Source of the DNA: Haematobia irritans
Lineage: Eukaryota > Arthropoda > Insecta > Diptera > Muscidae
DNA length: 64,000 nucleotides
Assembly (NCBI RefSeq): GCF_050003625.1
Contig: NC_134398.1
Coordinates: 86,739,983 to 86,803,982 of the forward strand
Reading direction: 5' to 3'
Under the pieces are notes generated by a model. That model was not told where the DNA came from and did not search any database. It worked only from the letters and a program-made list of their open reading frames with translations. Shown piece by piece: positions 32,001 to 44,248 of this stretch (position 1 is its first letter; each line of letters opens with the position of its first letter). The position numbers and the translations under genes were made by a program.

Positions 32001-32603
32001 TACTTGTACACAGAGAATATGCAATGATTATGGTTTCAGTCAGGGATGCAGAGTGGAGCGAACGATAGGATGTAACTTTCTTGCTACCGATTGATAAAGC
32101 AACAAATCATTCTTGGAATTCCAAATTCGAGACAAGCCATTACTTGGGTTGTGGTAGCAGTTGTGGATGGTACGGTATAGATTTATCCCTTAACATTTCC
32201 TTCTAAATTGTAAATTAGTCCATATGGGGTCTAGTATGTTAGATAAACAAGGCAGATTAAATAGCTATATACGTCCCTTTAGTTTTTGACCGGTTTATAT
32301 AGAATAGTCTATAACTAAGTAAGAACCGATGTTAACCGATCGTTGCGTAGTAATTAGTCTTGAGTTGTCGGTTAATATGAGGGCTATATACAGTTATGTT
32401 CCGATGTGGACCAAATTTTATTAAAAGATATACTTACATCGTATATCAAATCTGATGAAATTGTCTCCCCAATCTGGAGATCGGTTTATAAATATGAAGT
32501 GATATGGATTAATTTTTCCAATTTTTCTAAGAAGTAGCGTGGAACGGAGCGGTGCGAAAGTTTTATTTTCTGGGAGCGAAGCTATTTTTTCTCCGGATCC
32601 TTA
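32001..32603. repeat. Diverged DINE-like sequence
   Basis: It contains phrases such as GGGCTATATACAGTTATG, GATGTGGACCAA and GGAGATCGGTTTATAA that match the 153-bp unit, but no regular array or clear ends. No gene. Confidence 0.4.
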
Positions 32604-32752
32604 CACTGAAAAAAAGCAGGTCCGGTTCCAAAGATTTTGTCTTTACTTTAAAAATTTTGGTATTGATTCTGAGCCAAAGAAGCGGAGAATACAAGTAAGG
32701 ATACTTTTAAGACACAATTCTATTTTAAATTTGGGTTTTGTGTACTTGCTTC
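32604..32752. mobile_element. CACTG-A7 MITE fragment
   Basis: Left end of the family (TA then CACTGAAAAAAAGC) in the 4632-5142 orientation, cut by the next element. Confidence 0.65.
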
Positions 32753-32754
32753 TA

Positions 32755-33169
32755 CACTGAAACAAAATATTGACCTAATATTATGCAACTTAAAAGGACA
32801 AAATCTTTAAAATAATGACATTTTAATTAAAAGAAAGTTTATAACCCTTGCTTCAAAAATTTTTTTTCATTAAATTTATGTTGAATTTGTAAATCTTTGA
32901 AGTAGGTCAAATGTTCCTTAAAATAAAGAAAAATATTTTTAATTTAAAGAAATCGTCTTTAACTCAACTGACATATTGCATTTTTAAATTTAAGATAAAA
33001 ATGCTTCAAATATAGGCTGACTTATTTTAAAGATTTGCATCTTTGGTTTAAAGTTTTTTTAGCATTATGAAAACAGTTTTTACTTTGAAGTACTTGGCAT
33101 AATTTGGATTTTGAAACTGGAATTTGTTTGTACATGATCTTTGACCTCACGACAATATTTTTTTCAATG
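32755..33169. mobile_element. CACTG-ended MITE, second subfamily
   Basis: It starts TA then CACTGAAACAAAATATTGACC and ends with a T-tract plus CAATG. Its interior differs from the 3629-4282 family but is shared with 31303-31591 and, more weakly, 52774-53060. Confidence 0.65.
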
Positions 33170-34098
33170 TGGTCTCAGAATTTTAAATTCCTTTGTTTTA
33201 TAGAAATTAATTTATAAAGCCCTCTCCTAACAGTAAACGGGAAATGCAAACCCTAAAACAATTGTAGGATTTCACCAAAATGAAATTGAAAACCAGTTCT
33301 TGTTAAAAGTTTTTCTACTGTCCGTTCTTGCTGCTGCTGTTGTTGTTGTTGTTGTTGGCTATTATCCTTGTTGGTATTTTATATGTGCGCTTTTTCCGAA
33401 CACTTGTGTTCGTTTGTCATCCATTTGTTGCGGATGACAACATTAAATGGCAATTATCGCGTTATGAGTTTCTAACAAGCTATCTCGGAAAATATAATAA
33501 TGCCGTGCGGAAGCACAAATGGCCGGAGGCGTACGACTTGTCTCCTTCACTTGGCTGGTCGTTCCATGACTACGTGGCATTCACCTGACCATGGGATTGC
33601 CTTATCTCTCTCACTTTAGACGAGAATTTTTCTATAGATTTATAGTGGTTCATTTATCTGTGAGTGTGTGTATCTAACGGTGTTGTGGGAGTTTTTTGGC
33701 CACCCTTGAGATATTGGATGATTTCATATTTGCGCTGTGACCGATTGAAGGAATTTGGCCATTTCTTTGCTGGGCCGCACATAGAAAAATGACATTAAGA
33801 ATCTGTTGAGTTGGCTATCATATATTTATTTCAGTCATTATGACATTTATATCAACTTCATAGTAGACCACACACCACTCCGGCCCAATGTAATAAATTA
33901 TTGCAAGTGGAATGGTCCACAAAGTTAATATGACTATTCTTTAACAAAACGAAAACTTATACAAATGAATATCATTTGCGATTTTGTTTTTGCTTCAAAT
34001 AGGTTTGTTTGCAAGAAAAGTATTGCGTTTTTGTAATAAACGTCGACGTCTCAAAGGAAATTTATTTAAAGAAAATGAAAAACCTAAGTAGTTAGTTA
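33170..34098. other. Single-copy-looking region with (GTT)n and a short ORF
   Basis: A GCT/GTT microsatellite at about 33328-33356 opens an 86-residue plus-strand frame (33328-33588). Its N-terminus is a poly-Leu hydrophobic stretch coming from the microsatellite; the rest contains WPEAYDL and SLGWSFHDY. I do not recognise it. It could be a host exon remnant or chance; no splice or promoter evidence decides. Confidence 0.25.
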
Positions 34099-34100
34099 TA

Positions 34101-35032
34101 AAGGGTGATTTGTTAAGAGCTTGATAATTTTTTTTTAAAAAAAACGCATAAAATTTGCAAAATCTCATCGGTTCTTTATTTGAAACGTTAGATTGGTCCA
34201 TGACATTTACTTTTTGAAGATAATTTCATTTAAATGTTGACCGCGGCTGCGTCTTAGGTGGTCCATTCGGAAAGTCCAATTTTGGGCAACTTTTTCGAGC
34301 ATTTCGGCCGGAATAGCCCGAATTTCTTCGGAAATGTTGTCTTCCAAAGCTGGAATAGTTGCTGGCTTATTTCTGTAGACTTTAGACTTGACGTAGCCCC
34401 ACAAAAAATAGTCTAAAGGCGTCAAATCGCATGATCTTGGTGGCCAACTTACCGGTCCATTTCTTGAGATGAATTGTTCTCCGAAGTTTTCCCTCAAAAT
34501 GTCCATAGAATCGCGAGCTGTGTGGCATGTAGCGCCATCTTGTTGAAACCACATGTCAACCACGTTCAGTTCTTCCATTTTTGGCAACAAAAAGTTTGTT
34601 AGCATCGAACGATAGCGATCGCCATTCACCGTAACGTTGCGTCCAACAGCATCTTTGAAAAAATACGGTCCAATGATTCCACCAGCGTACAAACCACACC
34701 AAACAGTGCATTTTTCGGGATGCATGGGCAGTTCTTGAACGGCTTCTGGTTGCTCTTCACTCCAAATGCGGCAATTTTGCTTATTTACGTAGCCATTCAA
34801 CCAGAAATGAGCCTCATCGCTGAACAAAATTTGTCGATAAAAAAGCGGATTTTCTGCCAACTTTTCTAGGGCCCATTCACTGAAAATTCGACGTTGTGGC
34901 AGATCGTAAGTCTATTCATGATGAAATGTCAAAGCATACTGAGCATCTTTCTCTTTGACACCATGTCTGAAATCCCACGTGATCTGTCAAATACTAATGC
35001 ATGAAAATCCTAACCTCAAAAGAATCACCCTT
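34101..35032 (-). mobile_element. Rosa-type mariner (DD41D), internally deleted
   Basis: The ends are AAGGGTGATT and its complement, flanked by TA at 34099-34100 and 35033-35034. At about 930 bp it is shorter than a full element because the DNA-binding half of the transposase is missing. Confidence 0.85.
34207..34860 (-). pseudogene. Rosa-type mariner transposase, catalytic half
   Basis: A 217-residue frame with catalytic Asp in SDEAHFWLNG, in WFQQDGATCHTA, and in LTPLDYFLWG; 41 residues separate the last two (DD41D). The frame continues upstream to about 34960 with one in-frame stop (near 34914), and then the HTH region is absent. The catalytic triad is intact but the protein cannot bind its ends. 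Confidence 0.88.
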
Positions 35033-35087
35033 TAGTATATTATTTGCCAGATTTGCAAAAATTAGGAAGAATACGCGGCATTATATA

Positions 35088-35865
35088 CACTGAAAAAAAC
35101 TTGATTTCAGTGAATTTTTGCTATGATTTTTGGTCATAGAGTGAAATTATATGATATAACTAATTATAATTCTTTGTTTATGAGAAAGAAACTTTCGTTG
35201 ATCCTGCAAAAGTTTTCTTTGTTTCAGAGAAAAAATATGATAAAACGAATACAATAAATAACTAAAAAATTTGTTGATTTATATAATTTTTTTTAGGGGA
35301 TTCTTTGGTTTGTAGAATTTTTTCTTTGATTTTAACTATTTAAAATTGGTTGAAACACCTACTTCATTAGTTAATTTAAAGAAAAGATTGGGTATATCAT
35401 ATAATTAATTAAATTGACATTGGATATATTATATAATTGTTTCTCTGGTTTTACCACTTTTTAATTCGTAGAATTGAAGAAAAAATTCTTAAAATTATAA
35501 AATTTATTCTATGAACGACGATTGGAAAATTCCTTGATTAAAATAATTTTTTCTCTGATTATACAAAAGTTATATTATTGAAATCATAGAAAATATTGTT
35601 CACTTTAACCAATTGATTCAGTGTTTAATAGAACCTGCCACTGAAAAAATCCAGTAAAATAAATTGAAAAAAAAAATATTTTTTTATATATCGTTTTTAA
35701 ATTTATTTATTTGAATCAATAAGTAATTACAAGTAGTTGTATCTTATCATTTGCTTATAAGTAAGTATTTTCATTTATTTTAGATAATATACATAGTCAT
35801 ATTTTTTATTATTATACATATGTGTTTGTGTATAGTAAGAATATAAAAGGATATACTTAAAAAAA
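35088..35865. repeat. Left subterminal repeat region of candidate CACTA-like transposon
   Basis: It contains many variants of TTCTTTGATTT/TTCTTTGTTT (about 35170, 35215, 35301, 35322) and TTCTCTGATT (about 35545), plus AATTTGTTGATTT. Such clustered subterminal repeats are typical of transposase-binding regions in CACTA elements. No ORF. Confidence 0.45.
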
Positions 35866-37245
35866 AACAAGTAAGGAAAGTCTAAAGTCGGACGGTGCCG
35901 ACTATATTATACCCGGCTCCACTTTGTAGATCTAAATTTTCGATATCATATCACATCCGTCAAATGTGTTGGGGGCTATATATAAAGCTTTGTCCCAAAT
36001 ATATACATTTACATATCTCTCGATCTGGAAGAATTTTATAGACTTCTACAAAATCTATAGACTCAAAATTTAAGTCGGCTAATGTACTAGGGTGGAACAC
36101 AATGTTAGTAAAAAAATATGGGAAACATTTAAATCTGAAACAATTTTGAGGAAACTTCGCAAAAGTTTATTTATGATTTATCGCTCGATATATATGTATT
36201 AGAAGTTTAGGAAAATTAGAGTCATTTTTACAACTTTTCGACTAAGCAGTGGCGATTTTACAAGGAAAATGTTGGTATTTTGACCATTTTTGTCAAAATC
36301 AGAAAAACATATATATGGGAGCTATATCTAAATCTGAACCGATTTCAATCAAATTTGGCACACATGACTATATTACTAATTGTACTCCTTGTGCAAAATT
36401 TCAACCAAATTGAGCCAAAACTCTGGCTTCTGGGGCCATATATGACCATATCGGGCGAAAAATATATATGGAAGCTATATCTAAATTTGAACCGATTTCA
36501 ATCAAATTTGACACACATGACTATACTACCAATTGTACTCCTTGTGCCAAATTTCAAGCTAATCGGGATAAAACTCTGGCTTCTGGGTCCATATAAGTGC
36601 ATATCGGGCGAAAGATACATATGGGAGCTGTATCTAAATCTGAATCGATTTCAACCAAATTTGGCACGCGCAGCTACAATGCTAAATCTACTCCCTGTGC
36701 AAAATTTCAACCAAATTGGGGCAAAACTCTGGCTTTTAGGACCATATTAGTCCATATCGGGCGAAAGATATATATGGGAGCTATATCTAAATCTGAACCG
36801 ATTTCAATCAAATTTTGTACACTTGACTATACGACTAAGTGTTATGTTTGTACAAAATTTCAAGCACATCGGTATAAAACTATGGCTGCTGGGTCCATAT
36901 TAGGGCATATCGGGCGAAAGATATATATGGGAGCTATATCTAAATCTGCACCGATTTCTTCCAAAATCAATAGGGTTCTATTCTGACCCAAATTAGGAAC
37001 ATGTGCCAAATTTGAAGGCGATTGGACTTAAATTGCGACCTAGACTTTGATCACAAAAATGTGTTCACAGACAGACGGACGGACGGACAGACCGACAGAC
37101 GGACATGGTTATATCGACTCAGGGACCCACCCTGACCATTATTGCCAAAGACACCATGTGTCTATCTCGTCTCCTTCTGGGTGTTACAAACATATGCACT
37201 AACTTATAATACCCTGTTCCACAGTGTGGCGCAGGGTATAATTAT
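35866..37245 (+). mobile_element. DINE-1-like element, subfamily 2, full length
   Basis: It starts AAACAAGTAAGGAAAGTC with the GC-rich hairpin (GTCGGACGGTGCCGAC) and TATTATACCC. It has about four 153-bp units (GGGAGCTATATCTAAATCTG), then the GACG microsatellite (37070-37103), a conserved tail, and ends CCACAGTGTGGCGCAGGG then TATAAT. The architecture matches DINE-1/INE-1. Confidence 0.72.
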
Positions 37246-37582
37246 ACATAAAATATACACATAAAAAAATTATACATAAAAAACACAACAAAAATCTCTT
37301 CATTTGAACTATAATTTTAGACTTTTATGATAACAAATAATCGTAAATTAATGTTAATTTTTCATTATGTTAATTAAAAGGTATCTTTAATTTTATAACG
37401 GTTTTTTTTTTATTAGGTAACATTATTCAATTCAATGTAAAGGAGGAAATCTTACATCACACACATCAATTATTTCGTATACGTGAGTATTGCTATTATT
37501 TTTAAGGTCAACAATGTAACAGTCTAAATGCGAATCTATTTGAAGATTTTGGATCTCCTGACAAACTAATAATTGTTTTGTG
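37246..37582 (-). other. 3' flank of gene B
   Basis: AT-rich, presumably the 3' untranslated or spacer part of the two-gene transposon. No second gene seen. Confidence 0.35.
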
Positions 37583-39590
37583 TTATTTTTTTTTTATAAG
37601 TATGTATTTAATTTGAAATACCGATATTTCATTTTGACCAGAGCTAGAAATTGTATTTTGATCGATTTCATTTTGTATTTTAGAATAAATTGTATGAGCA
37701 AAGTGGTAGTTAGATTTTATAGCTAAGCTTAGCAATATATTTTTTCGCGAAGTAGTTGTACTAGCATAAGTCTTATTTGCTTTGTGTTTTGCTTCAAATC
37801 TCATGGTCCATAATTTTTTCATGGGACCCAATTTTTTTATCGCACTTATGTAATGCGTTATGAAGTGGTGTTTCGGCATTAAGTGGCCATCAAAATTATT
37901 TAAATATAACTGGTGATGTTTAGCTATTAAGGCTCTGAATTCCACTAAAGTTTCAATTGTAAAGTTAGGTAAAGACGCACTTTCTACTAATCTTATGAGT
38001 AATCTGAGTAATCCCCAAACTTTATCATTTACTGGTACAAAGTCCCCAATTATGAAAGGCAAAAAATGCAAAAAACTTTTCATTTCTGAAGCTGACATAC
38101 GTAAGTGTTTGTTTGTTATATGCTTTATTTTTATATCTACCGTTTTATTTTTACTATCTGTGGGACCATAGTCAAAAGCATATTTTCTAGAATTGAGAAC
38201 AGATAAACTGAAATATTTTTTTTCGATAATAAAATAATTTAGAATATCACATAACTCATAATGTGCTATGCCTTCTAGAATATCGTGCATCATATCACAA
38301 GTAACATTATCAATAACATTGAAAGATGTTATGTTATTAAAAACGCAATTTTCCTTGATACCTATGGTGCGAATATCATTTGAAAGAAGAGCCTCATTAT
38401 AGTTTTCAATAGCTCTAAACTTAGTACAATCTTCCACGACTAGTTTTTGCGTTACAGATTTATTACAAGTACAAATTCTACAAAAATGATTTGCAGAAAA
38501 TGATCTAATAAAGCCCAAAATAGAATTGAGACCTAAATTATCTGCTGTTATTGCTGCTAATATTAAATGTACATGAACCGTCCCGTTGTTAGAAGGAACA
38601 TTTATTCCACTTTCTTCTAGCTCTTTTAATTTTGTAACCAATGGCATTAAGTTAGCCTCATTTCCATATGAAGAATCGGACGATTTTATATAGCAGCAAG
38701 AGAGAATATTGTGTAGCTTAGATATTTCAGAATCAGATAACAAGGGAAAACTCATATAAAATGCTGAAATTTTATCAACGCCAGCTTTTGATCCTAGAGG
38801 ATTGTCGAGCTCAAAATCGTCCTGGTATAATAAGTAGGGTATACATAACTTGTTTTTAAAAAGTTTAATCTTTTCTTTCCAGACAGAACCATTAATAATA
38901 TTAGAGATTTTAGAGAGATTTGTTAATCATATATGTTAAATTGTTATTAACTTGCATAAAATTTATTATATTGTCCTTAATAGGTAACAAAACGCCTTTA
39001 GATGGCTTTACATTAATGTTTTCGACTGTTACGCAACTATTTATTAAGAATTCTGCGGGGTCTTTGAACAAATTTTTATTTTTCAACATTTTTAAAAAAT
39101 TGTATTCGGTATTGAGTTCTGAAAATTGGTTCTTAAAAATTTTGAACTTATTTTTAATTATAGAGGCGTCAGTCAATGTATCAATACTATTTTGAAAAAG
39201 CATAAATATATCTTCACAATTTTTAATTATCTCAACAACAGTTTTTCGATTAAGTGACATATTTCCATACAATTTTAAAATAAATTCGAAAATAACATGA
39301 GATAAATTTGATTCAATACTCAAATCTGGCTCAGAGTTTGATAATACATTTTCATTAGTACATACTTGATTTTTATTATTTTCAAAAGGAACTTTATTTT
39401 GCTCTAAATTTCCTTTTTCTGAGTGTCTTATTATATGTCTACGAAATGCATAAATATTTTGAAAGGACTGCGGGCAAATTGTACATTGGAAAAATGAATT
39501 ATGAGATGATAATTTGTGAAATAATTTTAAGTGTGTTATATATATTTTTACCTCTGATATTTTTTTACGGCAAACAAAGCATGAGAACAT
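37583..39590 (-). pseudogene. Gene B: C2H2-finger plus tnp2/DUF4218-like transposase, one frameshift
   Basis: Two frames form one protein. The first (39590-38910) opens with two C2H2 fingers: C4-x2-C7...H20-x4-H25, then CTICPQSF...RRHIIRH. The second frame is open from 38926 to 37583 (about 447 codons) and holds the transposase-like core: IPYLLYQDDFELDNPLGS, a VHVHLILAAITADNLGLNS stretch, C-x2-C zinc-ligand pairs (FCRICTC), the acidic motif CDMMHDILEG, and a C-terminal KHHFITHY...FEAKHK block. DxMH followed by a late PKHH..H..FE block is the layout of tnp2-type (EnSpm) proteins with DUF4218. The join needs a +1 shift near 38915, most simply a mutation. I know similar uncharacterised proteins in arthropods and cnidarians; the DDE role is inferred. 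Confidence 0.65.
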
Positions 39591-39592
39591 GT

Positions 39593-42500
39593 TTATGTTT
39601 TTAGTTCAGCCAAAAGTTGAAGAAGTTTATTAGATGTTCTTTTCTCCAGTGCTATGTCATAAAAATATAACATGAAAAATTCATACACTTGCTGGCAAGG
39701 ACATGGAAATTTCAAATTTAGGACATAGAAAATTTGAATAATAACGGATAAACTCTTCTTAAAACTGTCACATTCATAGAAATAATCCTGCAGGTTAACG
39801 TAAAATTTTTCCAGTTTTGTAAGTTCTCCAACGACGATTAGTAAGGGTTGGTTTGTCAATCCTTTTTCCTTCAATTTTTATCTATGTTGCTTGACAATAT
39901 TTCCAATGTCATTTTCGGTCTAAGAGAATATTAATATTTAGAATCTTTTTATGAAATGCAAAAATATTTAAATTACCTGAACTTGAATTGCCATGAATTC
40001 CTACCCTTCTAATATTGAAGGCTTCCAGAAAAAATTTTTTCCGTCTTTTTTAGTGTGTATACCAGTTGGAATAAGAATAGAATTCAACAATATGCACAAA
40101 AGATAATCTTCAGAGTCTTAGAAATAAAAGTAAATATTATTAGATATATATCTATATATGATATTGGTATATATTGTTGATTCATTTAATTTCTTACCAA
40201 TATTTGTTCCAGTAACCGCAAGATTAAAATAATATTTTGAAGTACTGTCCTTAATATTTATATCCTTCACCACTACTGTGGTACAGGGTATAATAAGTTT
40301 GTGCATTTGTATGTAACGCCAAGAAGGAAAAGTCTGAGACCCATCGTTTAGTATACCGATCGTCTGAGAATTAAATTCTGAGTCGATTTAGCGATGTCCG
40401 TCTGTCTGTCTGTCTGTCTGTCCGTCTGTCTGTTGATGTATTTTTGTGTGCAAAGTACAGCTCGCACTTTTAGTCCGATTGTCCTAAAATTTGGTATGGG
40501 GTCCTGTTTCGGCTCAAAGACGATCCCTATTGATTTTGGAAAAAATCGGTTCAGATTTAGATATAGCTGCCATATATATTTTTCACCGATCTGGTCATAA
40601 TTGGCGTGTATATCAACCGATCTTCCTCAAATTCCGTACATCTCAATATTTTATGAGTCTCGAAAAACTTGCAAAATATCATCCAAATCGGTTCAGATTT
40701 AGATATAGCTCCCATATATAGCTTTCGCCCGATTTACACTCCTTTGTCCACAGAGGCCAATTTTTTGCCCCGATTTAGTTGAAATTTTGCACAGAGAGTA
40801 GAATTAGCATTATAGCTATGCGTGTCAAATTTGGTGGAAATCGGTTCAGATTTAGATATAGCTCCCATATATAGCTTTCGCCCGATTTACACTCATATGA
40901 CCACAGAGGCTAATTTTTTGCTCCGATTTAGTTGAAATTTTGCACAGGGAGTAGAATTAGCATTGTTGCTATGCGTGCCAAATTTGGTTGAAATCGGTTC
41001 ATATTTAGATATAGCTCCCATATATATGTTTTTCTGATTTTGACAAAAATGGTCAAAATACCAACATTTTCCTTGTAAAATCGCCACTGCTTAGTCGAAT
41101 AGTTGAAAAAATGACCCTAATTTTCTTAAACTTCTAATACATATATATCGAGCGATAAATCATAAATAAACTTTTGCGAAATTTCCTTAAAATTGCTTCA
41201 GATTTATATGTTTCCCATATTTTTTTACTAACATTGTGTTCCACCCTAGTGCATTAGCCGACTTAAATTTTGAGTCTATAGATTTTGTAGAAGTCTATCA
41301 AATTCTGTCCAGATCGAGTGATATTAAATGTATGTATTTGGGACAAACCTTTATACATAGCCCCCAACACATTTGACAGATGTGATATGGTATCGAAAAT
41401 TTAGATCTACAAAGTGGTGCAGGGTATAATATAGTCGGCCCCGCCCGACTTTAGACTTTCCTTACTTGTTTTTTACTAACATTGTGCTCCACCCTAGTGC
41501 ATTAGCTGACTTAAATTTTGAGTCTATAGATTTTGTAGAAGTCTACCAAATTATGTCAAGATCGAGTGATATTTAAATGTATGTATTTGGGACAAACCTT
41601 TATATATAGCCCCCAACACATTTGACGGATGTGATATGGTATCGAAAATTTAGATCTACAAAGTGGTGCAGGGTATAATATAGTCGGCCCCGCCCGACTT
41701 TAGACTTTCCTTACTTGTTTTTTGGTAAATATTGTTGATTTTAGTTTTGACTTCATCCCACTTCGAAAACAAAAGTTGACTCTTATTGGGATACAATTTA
41801 TCAAAATCAATTTTAATCTGTAATATAGTATTTACAAAATTATATAATTATACAATTGCCTTCTTATTTGAAATAATTATAAATACATAATATAAATAAA
41901 TTAAATCTTACCAGGGATATTCCAATTTGCTGTTTTAGTATTGGCCATTCGAAGAATACATCCTTTTTGTCTCTAATATGTTATAAACGCAAATCAAAAG
42001 TGCTTCGCCATTTTTCTACAACAAGAGCTTCAGGTTGTTTATTACATTTAAGCCATAGTTGATTGCCAATTTGATTGAGAAAAATTTCAGTATCTTCAGT
42101 TTCCTGGTCTTTTTCCGAGGTTTCAATATTTTCGCTGTTGTTAATGTGATTTTTTTTTGCCGTTTCAACTGATATCGACTTTCAATAACTCCTTTTCCCT
42201 GTACTTCCTCAATAAACTATAATACTTTTCTGCCAGTTTTCCCTTCCGCTTTTTATTTGTGCTTATATAGTATTCCTAATAAATAGAGTAATTAATTGTT
42301 GAATATATTATTATAGGAAAAAATTCTGTTATCATTAAAACTTAAATGAAGTGAAAATATTATATACAACATATATAATTTACCTTATCTTCTATTGGAA
42401 ATAATTTCAAGATAGAGTCCACAAGTTCACGACAATATTGTGAAGACAACACATGTCATTGATGATCCAAAAATGAGCTATTAGTTCGCATAAATCATTA

Positions 42501-43080
42501 CGAGATCTAAATGACAATGTTTCGTTTTTCTTTGAAATATCCAATATAGATTTTCCAACAATTGTAGTTGCAAAATTTGTTCCAAAGTCTTAAACAGGAA
42601 AGTTACTAATTATTGAAATATAAAAATTATTCTGAAATTCTCACCTTATTTTTATTGTCGGTTAAAGAAATGTCAGTTGGCTGAATTTCAAATAAACTTT
42701 GGAGGGAAGATGTTGGTGACAACTCCAAATTTTCAGTAAAACTTGATGAAGATATCCAAGTAGGTACACTGGACCCCATAGATAGTGTATCAGCTACAGC
42801 AGACAATGGAAATCCCTAAATACATTACATTATTATTAATATAAAGCACGCTTATACAAACCAAGATTAAAAATTTTCTTACGTTTTCTTTTCGCCAATT
42901 TAAAAGACGACTCCGAAATTTAATACGAAGCCCGTATTTTGTAATTGGTATTAAATTTTGAATATCAAGTTCAGTCATTTCTTTGAAACATTCTAGATCG
43001 ATGCCTTTTTCTATAAAGTCCGATAAAAGTTCTTCACATCCCCAGTTAATTAAAAGTTGTTGTTGTTGTTCAGGAACCAA
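39593..43080 (-). pseudogene. Gene A: SAM-domain, multi-exon transposon protein, decayed
   Basis: Exons inferred from GT/AG sites: 43080-42883, 42815-42645, 42588-42384, 42275-41912, 41817-41728 continuing after an insertion at 40262-40198, 40116-39977, 39919-39593. Exon 1 encodes a SAM-like domain (LLINWGCEELLSDFIEKG, then a helix ending in NWRKEN). Exon 3 has a helical segment (GKSILDISKK); exon 4 a basic helix (KKRKGKLAEKYY); the last exon ends with a conserved-looking fold (LLIVVGELTKLEKFYV...CPCQQVYEFFML). Phases agree at several junctions (exons 1-2, exons 5-6). Stops and indels occur in exons 3, 4, 6 and 7, so it is dead. A coding frame without ATG extends upstream to about 43195, so a further 5' exon probably existed. 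Only three bases separate its stop from the gene B Met. Confidence 0.6.
40263..41720 (-). mobile_element. DINE-1-like element, subfamily 2, with duplicated end, inside gene A
   Basis: It reads (plus strand) from CCACTACTGTGGTACAGGG and TATAAT through the GTCTGTCTGTCTG microsatellite (40400-40432) and two to three 153-bp units to the AAGTCGGGCGGGGCCGACT-type hairpin and TTACTTGTTT. The last roughly 250 bases (41225-41470) are repeated in tandem at 41475-41720. It interrupts an exon of gene A. Confidence 0.75.
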
Positions 43081-43195
43081 TACAACATTGGTTTCAATCG
43101 ACTCGACCTGGTTGCCTGGTAAGGTTATAATTTCGATGTTGTCGTTATACTGCGTAAATATATCTTGCGAACTAATTTTTTTTTCGCTTTAAATG

Positions 43196-44248
43196 AATTT
43201 TTAAAATTTATATTTTAGAGAAATCACTAATTTAAATGATATATTAATTTTGTAATAACGAAGAAAAAATACTTTGATTTTTCTAATGGCACCTAAGGAG
43301 TTATCACTTTAACTAATTTTATCTTTGATTTGTAGAATTTTAGCTATATCACAATTGTAAAAAATCAAAGAATGAATTTGTTGATTTGTGTAATTCTTTA
43401 TATGCAATGGGTAAGACCAATGAATTGTTTCTTTGCTATGCGGGATATTTTTATTAGAAAAACACTGATATATGTGGAGCCGCACCAATTTTTTTAGGAA
43501 TCCATTTTCTTGGTTAAAATAAAAAATCAAATATGCTTATTAGATTTTTCTAGTAGATTTCAACACAAATATTACAACAATTTAAAAAAATCGATTTGTC
43601 AAAAAATGCAAAAAGTACGTTTTGTTCTGCGGCTCCTCTTATAATGTGGCAATTGTATAATTCATAAAAAAAAATGATTCTCAAATATTCTTGGATCTAA
43701 CAATATCACTGTTTTTCACAATTGTAGCATGTATTAATAACTTTTTATACCGGATTTACTCAGAAAATCAAAACACAACTTTTTTTTCAAAAACCTTTAA
43801 ACAAAATTAACTTGACCGAACTCGATAAATGCTTCACTTCAACTGATCATTTACATACACGAATATGAACGCCAATTCAGTTCAACCACCAAAAGCTTTA
43901 TAACGGGACAATAATATCACAATTGTAAAAATCAAAGATAAATTTGTTGATTTGAGTAATTCTTTATATGCAATAAGGAAGATCAATGAATTGTTTCTTT
44001 GCTATATAGTTTTTTTTTTTTCACTAACAAACAGGACAATAATATCACATTTGTAAAAATCAAAGAATGAATTTGTTGATTTGAGTAATTCTTTATATGA
44101 AATTACATGCATTACATTTTGTGCGAGTGTGAAAAAAGAGTTTTTTTGAATTTGTGTGTTCGCTTGTGTGTTTCTAATTGTGCGTGACTCACGCTCCAAA
44201 ACGACGAGAGCGTAGTAACATATTTATTGTCTTTTATTTAATGTTCTC
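43196..44248 (-). repeat. Upstream region of gene A with subterminal-type repeats
   Basis: Three near copies of a block containing TCAAAGAATGAATTTGTTGATTT and AATTCTTTATATG lie at about 43310-43450, 43918-44008 and 44035-44105. The motif core is the same as at 35.1-35.6 kb and 49.5-49.6 kb. This is where the gene A promoter should be; I cannot place it. Confidence 0.5.

Noticed and set aside
35641..35660. CACTGAAAAAATCCAG at 35641 as an alternative left end of the large transposon
   Set aside because: It lacks a TA or CA partner matching the right end, and subterminal motifs already occur to its left. Not excluded, so boundary confidence was lowered.
43309..43530. Minus-strand ORF of 73 residues upstream of gene A
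   Set aside because: It is made of the subterminal repeat motif and has no domain.
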